Positions 17,070-26,432 of a stretch of DNA of 64,000 bases are shown here, piece by piece. The first letter of the stretch is position 1, and every line of letters begins with the position of its first letter. The notes beneath the pieces are model-generated. The model was given only the letters and a program-made list of their open reading frames with translations, had not been told where the DNA came from and did not search any database. Source of the DNA: Streptomyces sp. QL37 (GTDB lineage Bacteria > Actinomycetota > Actinomycetes > Streptomycetales > Streptomycetaceae); contig NZ_PTJS01000001.1 in NCBI RefSeq assembly GCF_002941025.1, forward strand, positions 6,239,141 through 6,303,140, given 5' to 3'. Position numbers and translations under genes: made by a program.

Positions 17070-18389
17070 TCAGTCCCCGAGCACGCGGCGCAGGTAGTCG
17101 TTGGCGAACAGCCGGTCCGGGTCGAGGCGGTCCCGTACGGCGGTGAACTCGCCGAACCGCGGATAGCTCCCGGCCAGGTACTCCGCGTCACGGGTGTGGA
17201 TCTTGCCCCAGTGCGGGCGGCCGTCGTATCCCGTCATGATCCGCTCGACCGCGGTGAAGTACGCCTGGTACGGCGTGCCCCGGTACAGATGCACCGCGAT
17301 GTACGCGCTCTCCCGGCCCGAGGCCGTGGAGAGCGCGATGTCGTCCGCGGGTGCGGTGCGGACCTCCACCGGGAAGCTGATCCGCAGCGGCGAGCGCTCC
17401 ACCATCGCCTTGAGCTCACGCAGCGCCCCGACCGCCGCCTCACGCGGCAGGGCGTACTCCATCTCGACGAAGCGCACCCGCCTCGGGCTGGTGAACACCT
17501 TGTACGGGATGTCGGTGTACGTACGGGCCGACAGGGCGCGGCTGGAGATCCGCGCGATGGAGGGGATCGCCCCGGGGACCACCCGGCCCAGCGAACAGGC
17601 GGCCTGGAAGATGCCGTTGGAGAGGAGCTCGTCCTCGATCCAGCCGCTCACCCGCCCGGGCGGCGCGCTGGGGCCCGCGCTCCGGTTGTTGCGCTTGGTG
17701 TTGCAGTTGCCGGTGTGCGGGAACCAGTAGAACTCGAAGTGCTCGTTCTCCGCGACGAGCTGATCGAAATCGGCCGTGACCCGGTCGAAGCTCATCGGCT
17801 CCTCGCGGGCCGTCAGCAGGAAGACGGGCTCCACCGCGAACGTGACCGCGGTGATCACGCCGAGCGCCCCCAGCCCGATCCGGGCCGCCGCGAAGACGTC
17901 CGGGTGTTCGTCGGCCGAGCAGCGCAGCACCGTTCCGTCGGCCGTGACGAGCTCCAGCGCGCGGATCTGCGCGGACACCGACGCCGAGTCGCGGCCGGTG
18001 CCGTGGGTGCCGGTCGAGATGGCCCCGGCGACCGTCTGCTCCATGATGTCGCCCATGTTGGTGAGGGAGAGCCCCTCGCGGGCGAGCGCGGCGTTGAGAC
18101 GCTTCAGCGGTGTGCCCGCCTCCACGGTCACGGTCATCGCCCGGCGGTCGACGGCGCGGATGCCGGTGAGCAGATCCGGACGTATCAGGACGCCCTCGGT
18201 CGCGGCGGTCGCGGTGAACGAATGACCGGTGCCGACCGGTTTGACCGTCAGGCCCTCCCCGGACGCCCTGCGGAGCACGTCGGCGAGCTCCTCGACGGAG
18301 GCGGGGGACTCCACGCGTGCCGGCCGGGCGGTGACGTTGCCCGCCCAGTTACGCCACGTGTTCGTCGTCCGTGCGTAGGTGTCGGTCAT
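17070..18389 (-). CDS. FAD-linked D-arabinono/L-gulono-1,4-lactone oxidase-type enzyme
   Basis: A 439-residue protein of the vanillyl-alcohol-oxidase fold. The N-terminal FAD-binding domain covers about 1-190 (VKPVGTGHSF, GAISTGTHGTG). The C-terminal ALO domain ends with the family motif RPHWGK and a tail FANDYLRRVLG. Members oxidise sugar lactones or alditols with O2 and FAD. The start ATG at 18389 has GGGGAAG just upstream and lies 41 bases inside the preceding MFS gene, so the two are translationally coupled. The substrate is not predictable. Confidence 0.9.
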   Translation of the reverse strand: MTDTYARTTNTWRNWAGNVTARPARVESPASVEELADVLRRASGEGLTVKPVGTGHSFTATAATEGVLIRPDLLTGIRAVDRRAMTVTVEAGTPLKRLNAALAREGLSLTNMGDIMEQTVAGAISTGTHGTGRDSASVSAQIRALELVTADGTVLRCSADEHPDVFAAARIGLGALGVITAVTFAVEPVFLLTAREEPMSFDRVTADFDQLVAENEHFEFYWFPHTGNCNTKRNNRSAGPSAPPGRVSGWIEDELLSNGIFQAACSLGRVVPGAIPSIARISSRALSARTYTDIPYKVFTSPRRVRFVEMEYALPREAAVGALRELKAMVERSPLRISFPVEVRTAPADDIALSTASGRESAYIAVHLYRGTPYQAYFTAVERIMTGYDGRPHWGKIHTRDAEYLAGSYPRFGEFTAVRDRLDPDRLFANDYLRRVLGD

Positions 18390-19593
18390 CTTCCCCGCGC
18401 CCTCCCCTAGGAACCGGCTCCGCGAGCCGGCGATACCCCAGGAACGCCACCGCGGCCGCGAGCGCTCCCGCCACGGCGGGCACCGCGTACCCTGCCCCGG
18501 CCCCGGAGGCGTCGACCACCCAGCCTGCGGCGGAGGAGCCGAGCGCCACTCCGACGGCGAGTCCGGTGCTGGTCCAGGTCATGCCCTCGGTCAGCTGGGC
18601 GCGCGGTACGTGCTGTTCGACGAGGGCCATCGTGGTGACCATCGTCGGTGCGATGGCGAGGCCCGCGACAAAGAGCGCCACGGCCAGGAACGGCAGGCTC
18701 CCGGCCAGTTGGAGGGGGATCATACTCACGGCCATCGCGCACACCCCCACCAGCCACCGGGTGGACGGCTTCCCCCGCAGGTGCACCAGGCCGAAGACGG
18801 CGCCGGCGAGGCAGGAGCCCAGGGCGTAGACGGCGAGCACGAGACTGGCCGCCGCCTTGTGACCGCGCTCCTCGGCGAAGGCCACGGTCACCACGTCGAC
18901 CGCCCCGAAGATCGCCCCGGTGGCGACGAAGGCCGTCACCAGGACCTGGAGGCCGGGCGCGCGGAGGGCCGAGCCGCCCGTGTGGTGCTCCTTCGGGTGC
19001 GGCCTGGGCTCGGTGGCCCGCTGGGCCGTCAGCCACAGGACGCCGATCACGAGGAACACACCCGCGATCAGGGGGCCGGCCTCCGGGAACCACGCGGTGG
19101 ACAGGCCGATGGAGACGATGGGACCGAAGATGAAGCACACCTCGTCGACGATCGACTCCCAGGAGTACGCCGTGTGCAGCTGACGGCCGGAGCCCCGGTA
19201 GATCTCCGCCCAGCGGGCCCGGACCATCGAGCCCATGCTGGGCACGCAGCCCGCGCCGGCCGCGAAGACGAACAGGGTCCAGTCCGGCAGCCGCTGCTGG
19301 GCGCAGACCAGGAGCCCCGCCACGGCCGTCGCCGCGACCAGGGTGACCGGGCGCAGCACACGCCGCTGCCCGTACCGGTCGACCAGCCGGGAGACCTGCG
19401 GGCCCATCACGGCCGCAGCCATGGCGAGCGTGGCGGAGAGCGCCCCGGCGAGCCCGTAGCGGCCGGTCATCTGGGACACCATCGTCACGACGCCGATGCC
19501 CATCATGGCCAGCGGCATCCGGCCCAGGAATCCCGCCGCTGAGAACCCCAGGGACCCGGGGGCGGCGAATATGGCGCGGTAAGGGCTGGGCAA
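18349..19593 (-). CDS. MFS transporter
   Basis: A 414-residue, roughly 12-helix MFS protein with a central basic loop near residues 195-210 ([13 protein letters not shown]). The loop between helices 2 and 3 reads [14 protein letters not shown]. The TTG start at 19593 has GGAG 8 bases upstream. Its 3' end overlaps the lactone oxidase start by 41 bases. Upstream and divergent is ferrochelatase. The substrate is unknown; pairing with a sugar-lactone oxidase suggests, without proof, a polar small molecule. Confidence 0.85.
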   Translation of the reverse strand: MPSPYRAIFAAPGSLGFSAAGFLGRMPLAMMGIGVVTMVSQMTGRYGLAGALSATLAMAAAVMGPQVSRLVDRYGQRRVLRPVTLVAATAVAGLLVCAQQRLPDWTLFVFAAGAGCVPSMGSMVRARWAEIYRGSGRQLHTAYSWESIVDEVCFIFGPIVSIGLSTAWFPEAGPLIAGVFLVIGVLWLTAQRATEPRPHPKEHHTGGSALRAPGLQVLVTAFVATGAIFGAVDVVTVAFAEERGHKAAASLVLAVYALGSCLAGAVFGLVHLRGKPSTRWLVGVCAMAVSMIPLQLAGSLPFLAVALFVAGLAIAPTMVTTMALVEQHVPRAQLTEGMTWTSTGLAVGVALGSSAAGWVVDASGAGAGYAVPAVAGALAAAVAFLGYRRLAEPVPRGGRGEDDRHLRTDDEHVA

Positions 19594-19704
19594 GGGGCGC
19601 TCCGGAAAAGCCTGTCAGGTGTATGGGTGGCCGATACAGCTTACGGGCGCGGCGGACCCACGGCGGTTGCCGGACTGTCGGAGGCGGGTGGCAGGATCGG
19701 GTGC

Positions 19705-20829
19705 ATGTCCGATCTGCGTGATCCCGCTCCCTACGACGCCCTGCTGCTGCTCTCCTTCGGGGGCCCCGAAGGACCCGACGACGTGGTCCCGTTCCTGGCG
19801 AACGTGACGCGCGGCCGGGGCATCCCCGAAGAACGGCTCAAGGAGGTCGGCAAGCACTATTTCCTCTTCGGCGGCGTGAGCCCGATCAACGCCCAGAACA
19901 GGGCGCTGCTGGACGCACTGCGCAAGGACTTCGCGGAACACGGCCTCGAGCTCCCTGTGTACTGGGGCAACCGCAACTGGGCTCCGTACCTCACCGACAC
20001 CCTGCGGGAGATGATCACCGACGGCCACCGCCGGATCGCCGTGCTCGCCACCAGCGCCTACGCCTCGTACTCCGGCTGCCGTCAGTACCGCGAGAATCTG
20101 GCCGAGTCGCTGTCCGCGCTGGAGGCCGAAGGGCTTCCGGTGCCCCGGGTGGACAAGCTCCGGCACTACTTCGACCACCCCGGGTTCGTGCGGCCCATGG
20201 TGGACGGCGTGCTGGCGTCGCTGGCCGACCTCCCCGAGGACGTCAGGGCGGGGGCGCACCTCGCGTTCAGCACCCACTCCATCCCGGTGTCGGCGGCCGA
20301 CACCTCCGGGCCGGTGGAGACCCACGGCGACGGCGGCTCCTACGTGGCCGAGCACCTGGAAGTCGCCCGGCTGATCGCCGAGGCCGTGCGCGAGGAGACC
20401 GGCGTCGACCACCCGTGGCAGCTCGTCTACCAGTCACGCAGCGGCGCCCCGCACATCCCGTGGCTGGAGCCCGACATCTGCGACCACCTGGAGGCGCTCC
20501 ACGGAGACGGTGTCCCCGCGGTCGTCATGGCCCCCATCGGCTTCGTGTCGGACCACATGGAAGTGCTGTACGACCTCGACACGGAGGCCACCGCGAAGGC
20601 CGCAGAGCTGGGACTGCCCGTGCGCCGCTCCGCGACGGTGGGGGCGGACCCCAGGTTCGCAGCCGCCGTGCGTGAGCTCGTCCTGGAGCGCGCCGCCGCC
20701 GAGCAGGGCCGCCCAGTCACGCCGTGCGCCCTGGGGGCCCTCGGGCCCTCCCACGACCTCTGTCCGGTCGGCTGCTGCCCGGCCAGGGTCCTCAAGCCGG
20801 CCGCGGCGGGCGCCGACAGTCCGTTCTAG
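19705..20829 (+). CDS. hemH: Ferrochelatase (coproporphyrin III type)
   Basis: A 374-residue ferrochelatase. The N-terminal motif is [13 protein letters not shown], the metal and porphyrin site includes FSTHSIP (catalytic His), and [18 protein letters not shown] is the conserved C-terminal active-site segment. Actinobacteria insert iron into coproporphyrin III (CpfC activity), so coproheme is the expected product. The C-terminal CPVGCC cluster fits the extra cysteines that ligate a [2Fe-2S] centre in actinobacterial enzymes. The ATG at 19705 ([14 protein letters not shown]) is preferred over an upstream in-frame start at 19627. The next gene, an inositol phosphatase, follows 69 bases later as in other Streptomyces. 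Confidence 0.95.
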   Translation: MSDLRDPAPYDALLLLSFGGPEGPDDVVPFLANVTRGRGIPEERLKEVGKHYFLFGGVSPINAQNRALLDALRKDFAEHGLELPVYWGNRNWAPYLTDTLREMITDGHRRIAVLATSAYASYSGCRQYRENLAESLSALEAEGLPVPRVDKLRHYFDHPGFVRPMVDGVLASLADLPEDVRAGAHLAFSTHSIPVSAADTSGPVETHGDGGSYVAEHLEVARLIAEAVREETGVDHPWQLVYQSRSGAPHIPWLEPDICDHLEALHGDGVPAVVMAPIGFVSDHMEVLYDLDTEATAKAAELGLPVRRSATVGADPRFAAAVRELVLERAAAEQGRPVTPCALGALGPSHDLCPVGCCPARVLKPAAAGADSPF

Positions 20830-20898
20830 CCTCCCGCTTCCCCTGCCGCGCGGGCGGCTGGAAGCCCGCCCGGCCCCGCGAACCACCTCTGGAGCGTT

Positions 20899-21699
20899 GT
20901 GACCGACCCCCTCCTGTCCGAACTGCTCGAACTCGCCCTGGAGGCTGCCCGCCGGGCGGGCGCGCTCCTGCGCGACGGCCGCCCCGCCGACCTCGGGGTG
21001 GCCGCCACGAAGTCCAGCCCGATCGACGTCGTCACCGAGATGGACATCCGGGCGGAGAAGCTGATCACCGGCTACCTCTCCGAGCACCGCCCCGCCGACG
21101 GTTTCCTGGGCGAGGAGGGCGCCAGCGCCGAGGGCACCAGCGGCATCCGGTGGGTCATCGACCCGCTCGACGGCACGGTGAACTACCTCTACGGACTGCC
21201 GACCTGGTCCGTCTCCATCGCGGCCGAGCGTGACGGCGAACGGGTCGTCGGCGTCGTCGAGGCCCCCATGCGGCGAGAGACGTTCCACGCGGTGCTCGGC
21301 GGCGGCGCGTACGGGAACGGCGACGCGCTGCGCTGCCGCCCCACGGCCCCCTTCGACCAGGCCCTGGTGTCGACCGGCTTCAACTACGTCACCGAGGTCC
21401 GCACCCATCAGGCCGCCGTGGCCCAGCAGCTCATCCCGCGACTGCGTGATATCCGTCGCGGGGGATCCGCGGCCGTCGACCTGTGCGACGTCGCGGCCGG
21501 CCGGCTCGACGGCTACTACGAGCGCGGACTGCACCCGTGGGACGTCGCGGCGGGCGATCTCATCGCCCGGGAGGCGGGAGCCCTCACCGGGGGACGGCCC
21601 GGCAGGCCGGCCGACGGGGACCTGACGGTGGCGGCGACCCCCGGCGTCTTCGAGCCGCTGCAGGCACTCCTGGAAGAACTGGGCGCCTGGCACGACTGA
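20899..21699 (+). CDS. Inositol monophosphatase family protein
   Basis: A 266-residue FIG-superfamily phosphatase. The metal-binding signatures are GFLGEEGA (Glu), WVIDPLDGTVNYLYGLP (Asp-x-x-Asp-Gly) and ERGLHPWDVAAGDLIAREAGG-like (WDxAAG). It hydrolyses inositol 1-phosphate or related sugar phosphates with Mg2+. The start is GTG 20899 with GGAG four bases upstream. It is likely co-transcribed with ferrochelatase and followed by a strong hairpin. Confidence 0.92.
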   Translation: MTDPLLSELLELALEAARRAGALLRDGRPADLGVAATKSSPIDVVTEMDIRAEKLITGYLSEHRPADGFLGEEGASAEGTSGIRWVIDPLDGTVNYLYGLPTWSVSIAAERDGERVVGVVEAPMRRETFHAVLGGGAYGNGDALRCRPTAPFDQALVSTGFNYVTEVRTHQAAVAQQLIPRLRDIRRGGSAAVDLCDVAAGRLDGYYERGLHPWDVAAGDLIAREAGALTGGRPGRPADGDLTVAATPGVFEPLQALLEELGAWHD

Positions 21700-21753
21700 C
21701 GTATGCCCCTCCCTGAGCCCCTTGTGGCACCCAGGGAGGCGCCGGCACGTGAA

Positions 21754-21792
21754 GAGGGCCCCGGAGAGCCATCACGGCTCCCGGGGCCCTCT
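21754..21792. terminator. Bidirectional hairpin terminator
   Basis: Inverted repeat GAGGGCCCCGG...CCGGGGCCCTC with additional pairing AGAGCC/GGCTC inside. It separates the phosphatase gene from the convergent small gene at 21802-21975. Confidence 0.75.
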
Positions 21793-21801
21793 CGTAGCGG
21801 C

Positions 21802-21975
21802 TCAGACGCTTGTGGCGCCGATTTCCACGCCGTGCTCGGCGGCGAGGCGGTGCAGGTCGTCGAGCTCTCCCTGCTCGACGTCCGCGAGGAAGTCGTCGCC
21901 CGTCTCGCGAGCCCTCGTGAGGTCGGACTCGGTGGTCTTGATTCGTTGCAGCAGACCTGCGGTGAAAGCGTCCAT
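21802..21975 (-). CDS. Small conserved acidic protein
   Basis: A 57-residue frame on the minus strand, starting MDAFTAGLLQRIKTTESD and ending VEIGATSV. GAGGGGG lies 7 bases before the ATG, and the third-position GC bias is strong. It is predicted mostly helical and acidic, with no membrane span. No family name is recognised; similar short proteins occur beside cutR in Streptomyces as far as I recall. It sits between two transcription units and faces the hairpin terminator at its 3' end. Confidence 0.65.
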   Translation of the reverse strand: MDAFTAGLLQRIKTTESDLTRARETGDDFLADVEQGELDDLHRLAAEHGVEIGATSV

Positions 21976-22338
21976 GAAGCGCCCCCTCGTCGTGGGTCGG
22001 TGGCACGGGGGTGTGCCCGGTGGTCCTCCGGCCCGCGGGCCGGAGTGCGGGTGATCACGCAGTCCCTCTGGAAGCAGGACGGGCTGTGGTACGCCACATG
22101 CAGGGCGTGATCGCGGGTGTGAGAGCGTCCTCCCCGCCGCCCGCCCGCGAGAAACCTCAACTCACGCGGGAATCCGCTGAATTCCCTGGAGCGGCGGCCC
22201 GGGCCGCGCCGCCTTACCGCCGGTTTATGCGCGTTACGGGCAGGATGGACGCGCACAGTCGGTGCCGCTGACGTGCTGCGAGCGGCCGGAACAAGGGCCA
22301 CTCGCCGTTTTTTCGAAGATCTAGGGAAGGACTGCGCC
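21976..22338. other. Divergent promoter region of the small gene and cutR
   Basis: 363 bases with no supported gene. It must contain promoters for the minus-strand small gene and for cutRS. No reliable -35/-10 pair stands out. The AGGGAAGG sequence at 22323-22330 is the cutR ribosome binding site. Confidence 0.45.
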
Positions 22339-22992
22339 GTGCGCGTACTCGTCGTCGAGGACGAGCAGCTGCTCGCCGATGCGGTGGCCACCGGGCTGCG
22401 CCGGGAGGCCATGGCCGTCGACGTCGTCTACGACGGAGGGGCGGCCCTCGAACGCGTCGGGGTCAACGACTACGACGTCGTCGTGCTGGACCGGGATCTC
22501 CCGGTGGTGCACGGGGACGACGTCTGCCGCAAGATCGTCGAGCTCGGCATGCCCACCCGGGTGCTCATGCTCACCGCCTCGGGTGACGTCAGCGACCGGG
22601 TCGAAGGCCTGGAGCTCGGTGCGGACGACTACCTGCCCAAGCCCTTCGCCTTCAGCGAGCTGACGGCGCGGGTGCGCGCCCTGGGGCGCCGCACCACGGT
22701 CGCGCTGCCGCCCGTGCTGGAGCGGGCCGGCATCAAGCTCGACCCCAACCGCCGCGAGGTCTTCCGGAACGAGCAGGAGATCCAGCTCGCCCCGAAGGAG
22801 TTCGCCGTCCTGGAGGTCCTGATGCGCAGCGAGGGCGCGGTCGTCTCGGCGGAGCAGCTGCTGGAGAAGGCGTGGGACGAGAACACCGACCCGTTCACCA
22901 ACGTGGTGCGGGTGACGGTCATGACCCTGCGCCGCAAGCTCGGCGAGCCGCCCGTCATCGTCACCGTCCCCGGCTCCGGATACCGGATCTGA
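22339..22992 (+). CDS. cutR: CutR, OmpR-family response regulator
   Basis: A 217-residue regulator. The receiver domain (about 1-115) has acidic pocket VVEDE, phospho-acceptor Asp in VVLDRDLP and Lys in YLPKPF. The C-terminal winged helix covers about 125-217 (TNVVRVTVMTLRRKLGEPP). The GTG at 22339 follows AGGGAAGG and gives the family start VRVLVVEDEQLLADAV. It is followed after 7 bases by its sensor kinase. The pair matches S. coelicolor/S. lividans CutRS, implicated in secretion stress and repression of antibiotic production. Confidence 0.93.
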   Translation: MRVLVVEDEQLLADAVATGLRREAMAVDVVYDGGAALERVGVNDYDVVVLDRDLPVVHGDDVCRKIVELGMPTRVLMLTASGDVSDRVEGLELGADDYLPKPFAFSELTARVRALGRRTTVALPPVLERAGIKLDPNRREVFRNEQEIQLAPKEFAVLEVLMRSEGAVVSAEQLLEKAWDENTDPFTNVVRVTVMTLRRKLGEPPVIVTVPGSGYRI

Positions 22993-22999
22993 GGGCGTG

Positions 23000-24241
23000 A
23001 TGGCAGCTTCCCCGGGCCCCATGAAGGCACCCCCGAAGCCGACCTGGGAACCCAAGGCGCAGGAGTCCCCGTACCCCTGGCTGCGGCCGACCATCCGGAT
23101 ACGGCTCACGCTGCTGTACGGCGGCATGTTCCTGATCGCGGGCATCCTCCTGCTGTCGATCATCTACATGCTGGCGGCGCAGGCCCTGCACGACGCGGGC
23201 GGCCTGGAATTCCAGGTCAAGGGCACCAACGTGCAGATCTCCAGCGACATGTGTCCGCAGCTGAGCTCGGCGCTGAACAACAGCCAGCTGAACGGGATGA
23301 TCAAGGACTGCACGGCTGCGCAGCGCCAGCATGCCCTCGACTCCCTGCTGAACAGGGCGCTGCTGGCCCTCGTCGGCCTCAGCATCATCGCCTTCGCCTT
23401 CGGCTACGCCATGGCGGGCCGCGTCCTGTCCCCGCTGGGCCGGATCACCCGCACCGCCCGCCGGGTGGCGGGCACGGACCTTTCCCGCCGGATCGAGCTG
23501 GACGGCCCCGACGACGAGCTGAAGGAGCTCGCGGACACCTTCGACGAGATGCTGGACCGCCTGGAGCGTGCCTTCACCGCCCAGCAGCGGTTCGTGGGGA
23601 ACGCCTCGCACGAGCTGCGTACGCCCCTCGCGATCAACCGCACGCTCCTGGAGGTCCATCTCTCCGATCCGGAGGCGTCACCGGAGCTCCATCAGCTGGG
23701 CAAGACGCTCCTGGCCACCAACGAGCGCAGCGAACAGCTGGTCGAGGGGTTGCTGCTGCTCGCCCGCAGCGACAACCAGATCGTCGAGCGCAAGCCCGTG
23801 GATCTGGCCGAGGTGGCCGACCGCGCCATCGACCAGACCCGGGCCGAGGCGGCGGCGAAGGGGGTCGAGGTCCGCGGTGAGCGGGCCCAGGCCGTCGTCC
23901 AGGGCAACGGGGTGCTCCTGGAGCGGATCGCGCTGAACCTCGTGCAGAACGCCGTGCGCTACAACGTGGCGGAGGGCGGCTGGGTGGAGGCCACCACCGA
24001 GCTCCGGCACGGACAGGCGCTCCTGACCGTCTCGAACACCGGGCCCGTGGTGCCCGCCTACGAGATCGACAACCTCTTCGAGCCGTTCAGGCGGCTGCGC
24101 ACGGAGCGCACGGGCAGCGACAAGGGGGTGGGGCTCGGCCTGTCGATCGCGCGATCCGTCGCGAGGGCGCACGGAGGCCGTATCATCGCGGAGCCCCGCG
24201 AGGGCGGCGGTCTCGTGATGCGCGTCACCCTGCCTGTCTGA
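23000..24241 (+). CDS. cutS: CutS, sensor histidine kinase
   Basis: A 413-residue membrane kinase. It has a cytoplasmic N-terminus, TM1 near 34-58 (LTLLYGGMFLIAGILLLSIIY), a short extracellular loop of about 60 residues, and TM2 near 115-137. Then come HAMP, HisKA with SHELRTPLAINR and HATPase with N-box QNAVRYN and G-box KGVGLGLSIA. The loop carries two cysteines (SSDMCPQ and IKDCTAA); paired extracellular Cys in CutS have been proposed as the redox or disulfide-sensing element. The start is ATG 23000, with GAGGG from the cutR stop region as ribosome binding site; GTG 22997 is the alternative. Confidence 0.92.
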   Translation: MAASPGPMKAPPKPTWEPKAQESPYPWLRPTIRIRLTLLYGGMFLIAGILLLSIIYMLAAQALHDAGGLEFQVKGTNVQISSDMCPQLSSALNNSQLNGMIKDCTAAQRQHALDSLLNRALLALVGLSIIAFAFGYAMAGRVLSPLGRITRTARRVAGTDLSRRIELDGPDDELKELADTFDEMLDRLERAFTAQQRFVGNASHELRTPLAINRTLLEVHLSDPEASPELHQLGKTLLATNERSEQLVEGLLLLARSDNQIVERKPVDLAEVADRAIDQTRAEAAAKGVEVRGERAQAVVQGNGVLLERIALNLVQNAVRYNVAEGGWVEATTELRHGQALLTVSNTGPVVPAYEIDNLFEPFRRLRTERTGSDKGVGLGLSIARSVARAHGGRIIAEPREGGGLVMRVTLPV

Positions 24242-24645
24242 GAGGCTTCACGGTGTGAAGCCGCATTGGATCGCTCTGTTCGCTTTGGGCGGAATTTTCG
24301 AACCCCGTTTCCATTCCGTCCTTGTGTGATCGATCACAGAGGAGCATTCCGGCCCCTCTACTCTCCGTGATCACAACTCTGTCCGAAAGCCTGGAAACGT
24401 CCGGGTTTCCGGGGGGCGATATCACGGGAAGTACACGGGGTGGCGCCCGTGAAGTGCGGCAATCGGACCGTGTACGGTCCCCATCGCCACCCAAGCTGAT
24501 CGCTCACGAGGGATCCGGTTGGGTGTCGATTGAGTAACAGACCTTGATGTGAGGCAAAATCTCCGCCTCAGGTCGGGCACAAGTCCGGCCTCTCACGCGT
24601 TACGTGCGCTGAGACACCGCAGACACCCATGAGGGGGAGAGCGAC
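24242..24645. promoter_or_regulatory. Upstream region of the DUF4193 gene with a 14-bp palindrome
   Basis: 404 bases without a gene. TGTGATCGATCACA (24325-24338) is a perfect palindrome, and GTGATCAC recurs at 24368-24375. The spacing differs from the Streptomyces Crp consensus GTG-N6-GNCAC, so the binder is unclear. The DUF4193 ribosome binding site is the GAGGGGGAGAG at 24631-24641. Confidence 0.4.
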
Positions 24646-24942
24646 ATGGCAACGGATTACGACACCCCACGCAAGACCGACGACGACGTGGACCAGGACA
24701 GCCTCGAAGAGCTCAAGGCTCGTCGGAGCGACAAGACGGCATCCGCCGTCGACGTGGACGAGTTCGACGCGGCAGAAGGACTGGAGCTGCCCGGCGCAGA
24801 CCTGTCCAACGAAGAGCTGGCCGTGCGGGTTCTGCCCAAGCAGGCCGATGAGTTCACCTGCATGAGCTGCTTCCTCGTGCACCACCGGAGCCAGCTCGCG
24901 CGCGAGAAGAACGGCCAGCCCATCTGCCGCGACTGCGACTGA
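24646..24942 (+). CDS. DUF4193 zinc-ribbon-like protein
   Basis: A 98-residue acidic protein of the actinobacteria-specific DUF4193 family. The N-terminal two thirds are rich in Asp and Glu; the C-terminus carries a CMSC ... CRDC four-cysteine pair (residues about 74-77 and 94-97) that should bind zinc. A good ribosome binding site precedes the ATG. The family is abundant and nearly universal in actinobacteria, but its function is unknown. It is followed 12 bases later by a basic, Ala-rich protein gene, probably in the same transcript. Confidence 0.9.
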   Translation: MATDYDTPRKTDDDVDQDSLEELKARRSDKTASAVDVDEFDAAEGLELPGADLSNEELAVRVLPKQADEFTCMSCFLVHHRSQLAREKNGQPICRDCD

Positions 24943-24954
24943 GGCAGGCCGGCC

Positions 24955-25914
24955 GTGGCAGGCGACACACCGTTCCGGAAGCGGCGCTTGCGGCGCACGA
25001 AGTCGTCGGAGGCACATCAGGGCGGCACAGGCCCGGCACAGGGCGAGAGTCCCGCTGCCGAGCACCAGGCCGCCCTGCCTGCCTCTCCCGGCACACCACC
25101 TGACGACGAGCGGGGCCGTCCGGCCTCGCTCGAAGCGGTGGAGGCGGCTGATCCGTCCCCCGGGCCCGGGCAGGACGGGCCGGCAGGGTCCCAGAAGGGC
25201 TCAGGCCGCCTGCACACACTGAAACGAGGCGTACGCAAGAGCCGGGAGAGCGCTGTGGCCGCAGTCGGCATGGTGGCCGACCGCATCATCGACACAGCTC
25301 CCCGCGTCCCCGTGCGGGACCTCGCCACCCTGCGCAAACAGTTCCCGGGGCTGGGCCCGGAAGCGCTCGCCGACAAGCTCGTCGCGGGCGCCTGCAACGC
25401 CACCGCGACCGTCGGCGCGGGTATCGGGGCAGCGGCGATGATGCCCGTACCCCCCGCCATGCTCGCCGAGCTGGCAGCCGAGATCACCGGGGTGGCCGCC
25501 GTCGAGATGAAGCTGGTCGCAGAACTCCACGAGGTCTACGGTCAGCGCCCGCCGGGCAACCTCGGCCAGCGCAGCACCGCGTATCTGACGTCCTGGACGG
25601 AAGAGCGCGGCATCGACGTCTCGCGCCCCACCACGCTCAACGCGGCGCTGGGCGGTCAGATGAAGCGCGAGCTCCGCCAGCAGATCATGAAGCGCACCGT
25701 GCGCGACCTGCCGAACCTCATCCCGTTCATGGTCGGTGCCGTCGTCGGCGCGCTGATGAACCGGCGGGACACCAGAAAGCTCGCCGACAGGGTCAGGAAC
25801 GACCTGCGGCGCAACCAGGTCCCCTGGGACCGTCTCCCGGAGCTTCCCCCGCTGGAACAGCCGGCGGAGCCCGCCAAGGAGCTGCCGAAGGGTCTGGACG
25901 ACCCCGGCCGCTGA
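24955..25914 (+). CDS. Conserved hypothetical protein with basic N-terminus and hydrophobic core
   Basis: A 319-residue protein with a GTG start (24955). Residues 1-20 are very basic (FRKRRLRRTK). Residues about 20-85 are a low-complexity Pro/Ala/Gly/Glu stretch. A conserved-looking domain (about 95-280) contains two hydrophobic segments (VGAGIGAAAMMPVPPAMLAE near 165 and LIPFMVGAVVGALMN near 260). The C-terminus is Pro/Glu-rich. I recognise no named family. It is co-directional with DUF4193 and convergent with the DUF3093 gene, whose stop lies 5 bases past its own. Confidence 0.75.
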   Translation: MAGDTPFRKRRLRRTKSSEAHQGGTGPAQGESPAAEHQAALPASPGTPPDDERGRPASLEAVEAADPSPGPGQDGPAGSQKGSGRLHTLKRGVRKSRESAVAAVGMVADRIIDTAPRVPVRDLATLRKQFPGLGPEALADKLVAGACNATATVGAGIGAAAMMPVPPAMLAELAAEITGVAAVEMKLVAELHEVYGQRPPGNLGQRSTAYLTSWTEERGIDVSRPTTLNAALGGQMKRELRQQIMKRTVRDLPNLIPFMVGAVVGALMNRRDTRKLADRVRNDLRRNQVPWDRLPELPPLEQPAEPAKELPKGLDDPGR

Positions 25915-25918
25915 CCGC

Positions 25919-26374
25919 TCAGGCGGATACGGGCGCGAGGGCCGCCACCAGGGCCTGCGGCTCCCGGGTCGACAGATAGAGGTACGGCGTCGGGTCGGCC
26001 GGATCCGTGACCTTCACCCGCACCGCCGTCGGGACGTAGCTGCGCAGCAGCATGAACGCCCGGGGATCCGCCTTGTACGAGCGCCAGGCGCGAGCCTCGT
26101 CCCCGTCCAGCACCTCGGCGTCGCCGAGTGCTTCCAGGGGGATCCGGGCATCGCCGGCGACGAGGGCGCCCGCCACGACCCGGATGCGCGCGGAACCGTA
26201 GGAGCTCACGCCCACGCACGCCGCGGCCGTACCCGCGACCAGGCCGCCGAGCATCGGCAGGGCGCCGAGAGGCAGGAGCATCAGCGCGCAGGCGACGCCG
26301 ATCCCGAAGGCGATGAGCCACCACGAACGGGGTGCGGTGAGACGTTCGTCGAAGGGAGGTGCGGAAGGCTGCAT
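25919..26374 (-). CDS. DUF3093 membrane protein
   Basis: A 151-residue protein with two adjacent hydrophobic helices near 18-60 (WWLIAFGIGVACALMLLPLG and LPMLGGLVAGTAAACVGVSS), then a soluble beta-rich domain. The tail YLYLSTREPQALVAAL is the usual DUF3093 ending. The family is found beside dut in actinobacteria, as here. Function is unknown. The ATG at 26374 faces a divergent thioesterase gene 58 bases away. Confidence 0.85.
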   Translation of the reverse strand: MQPSAPPFDERLTAPRSWWLIAFGIGVACALMLLPLGALPMLGGLVAGTAAACVGVSSYGSARIRVVAGALVAGDARIPLEALGDAEVLDGDEARAWRSYKADPRAFMLLRSYVPTAVRVKVTDPADPTPYLYLSTREPQALVAALAPVSA

Positions 26375-26432
26375 GAAAGCAAGCTTGGCACGGCGCGACC
26401 CCCGGGCGGCCGCGCGGGTAAGGTCTGCGGCT

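Noticed and set aside
24325..24338. TGTGATCGATCACA as a Crp site
   Set aside because: The Streptomyces Crp consensus GTG-N6-GNCAC has different spacing; the palindrome may be coincidental.
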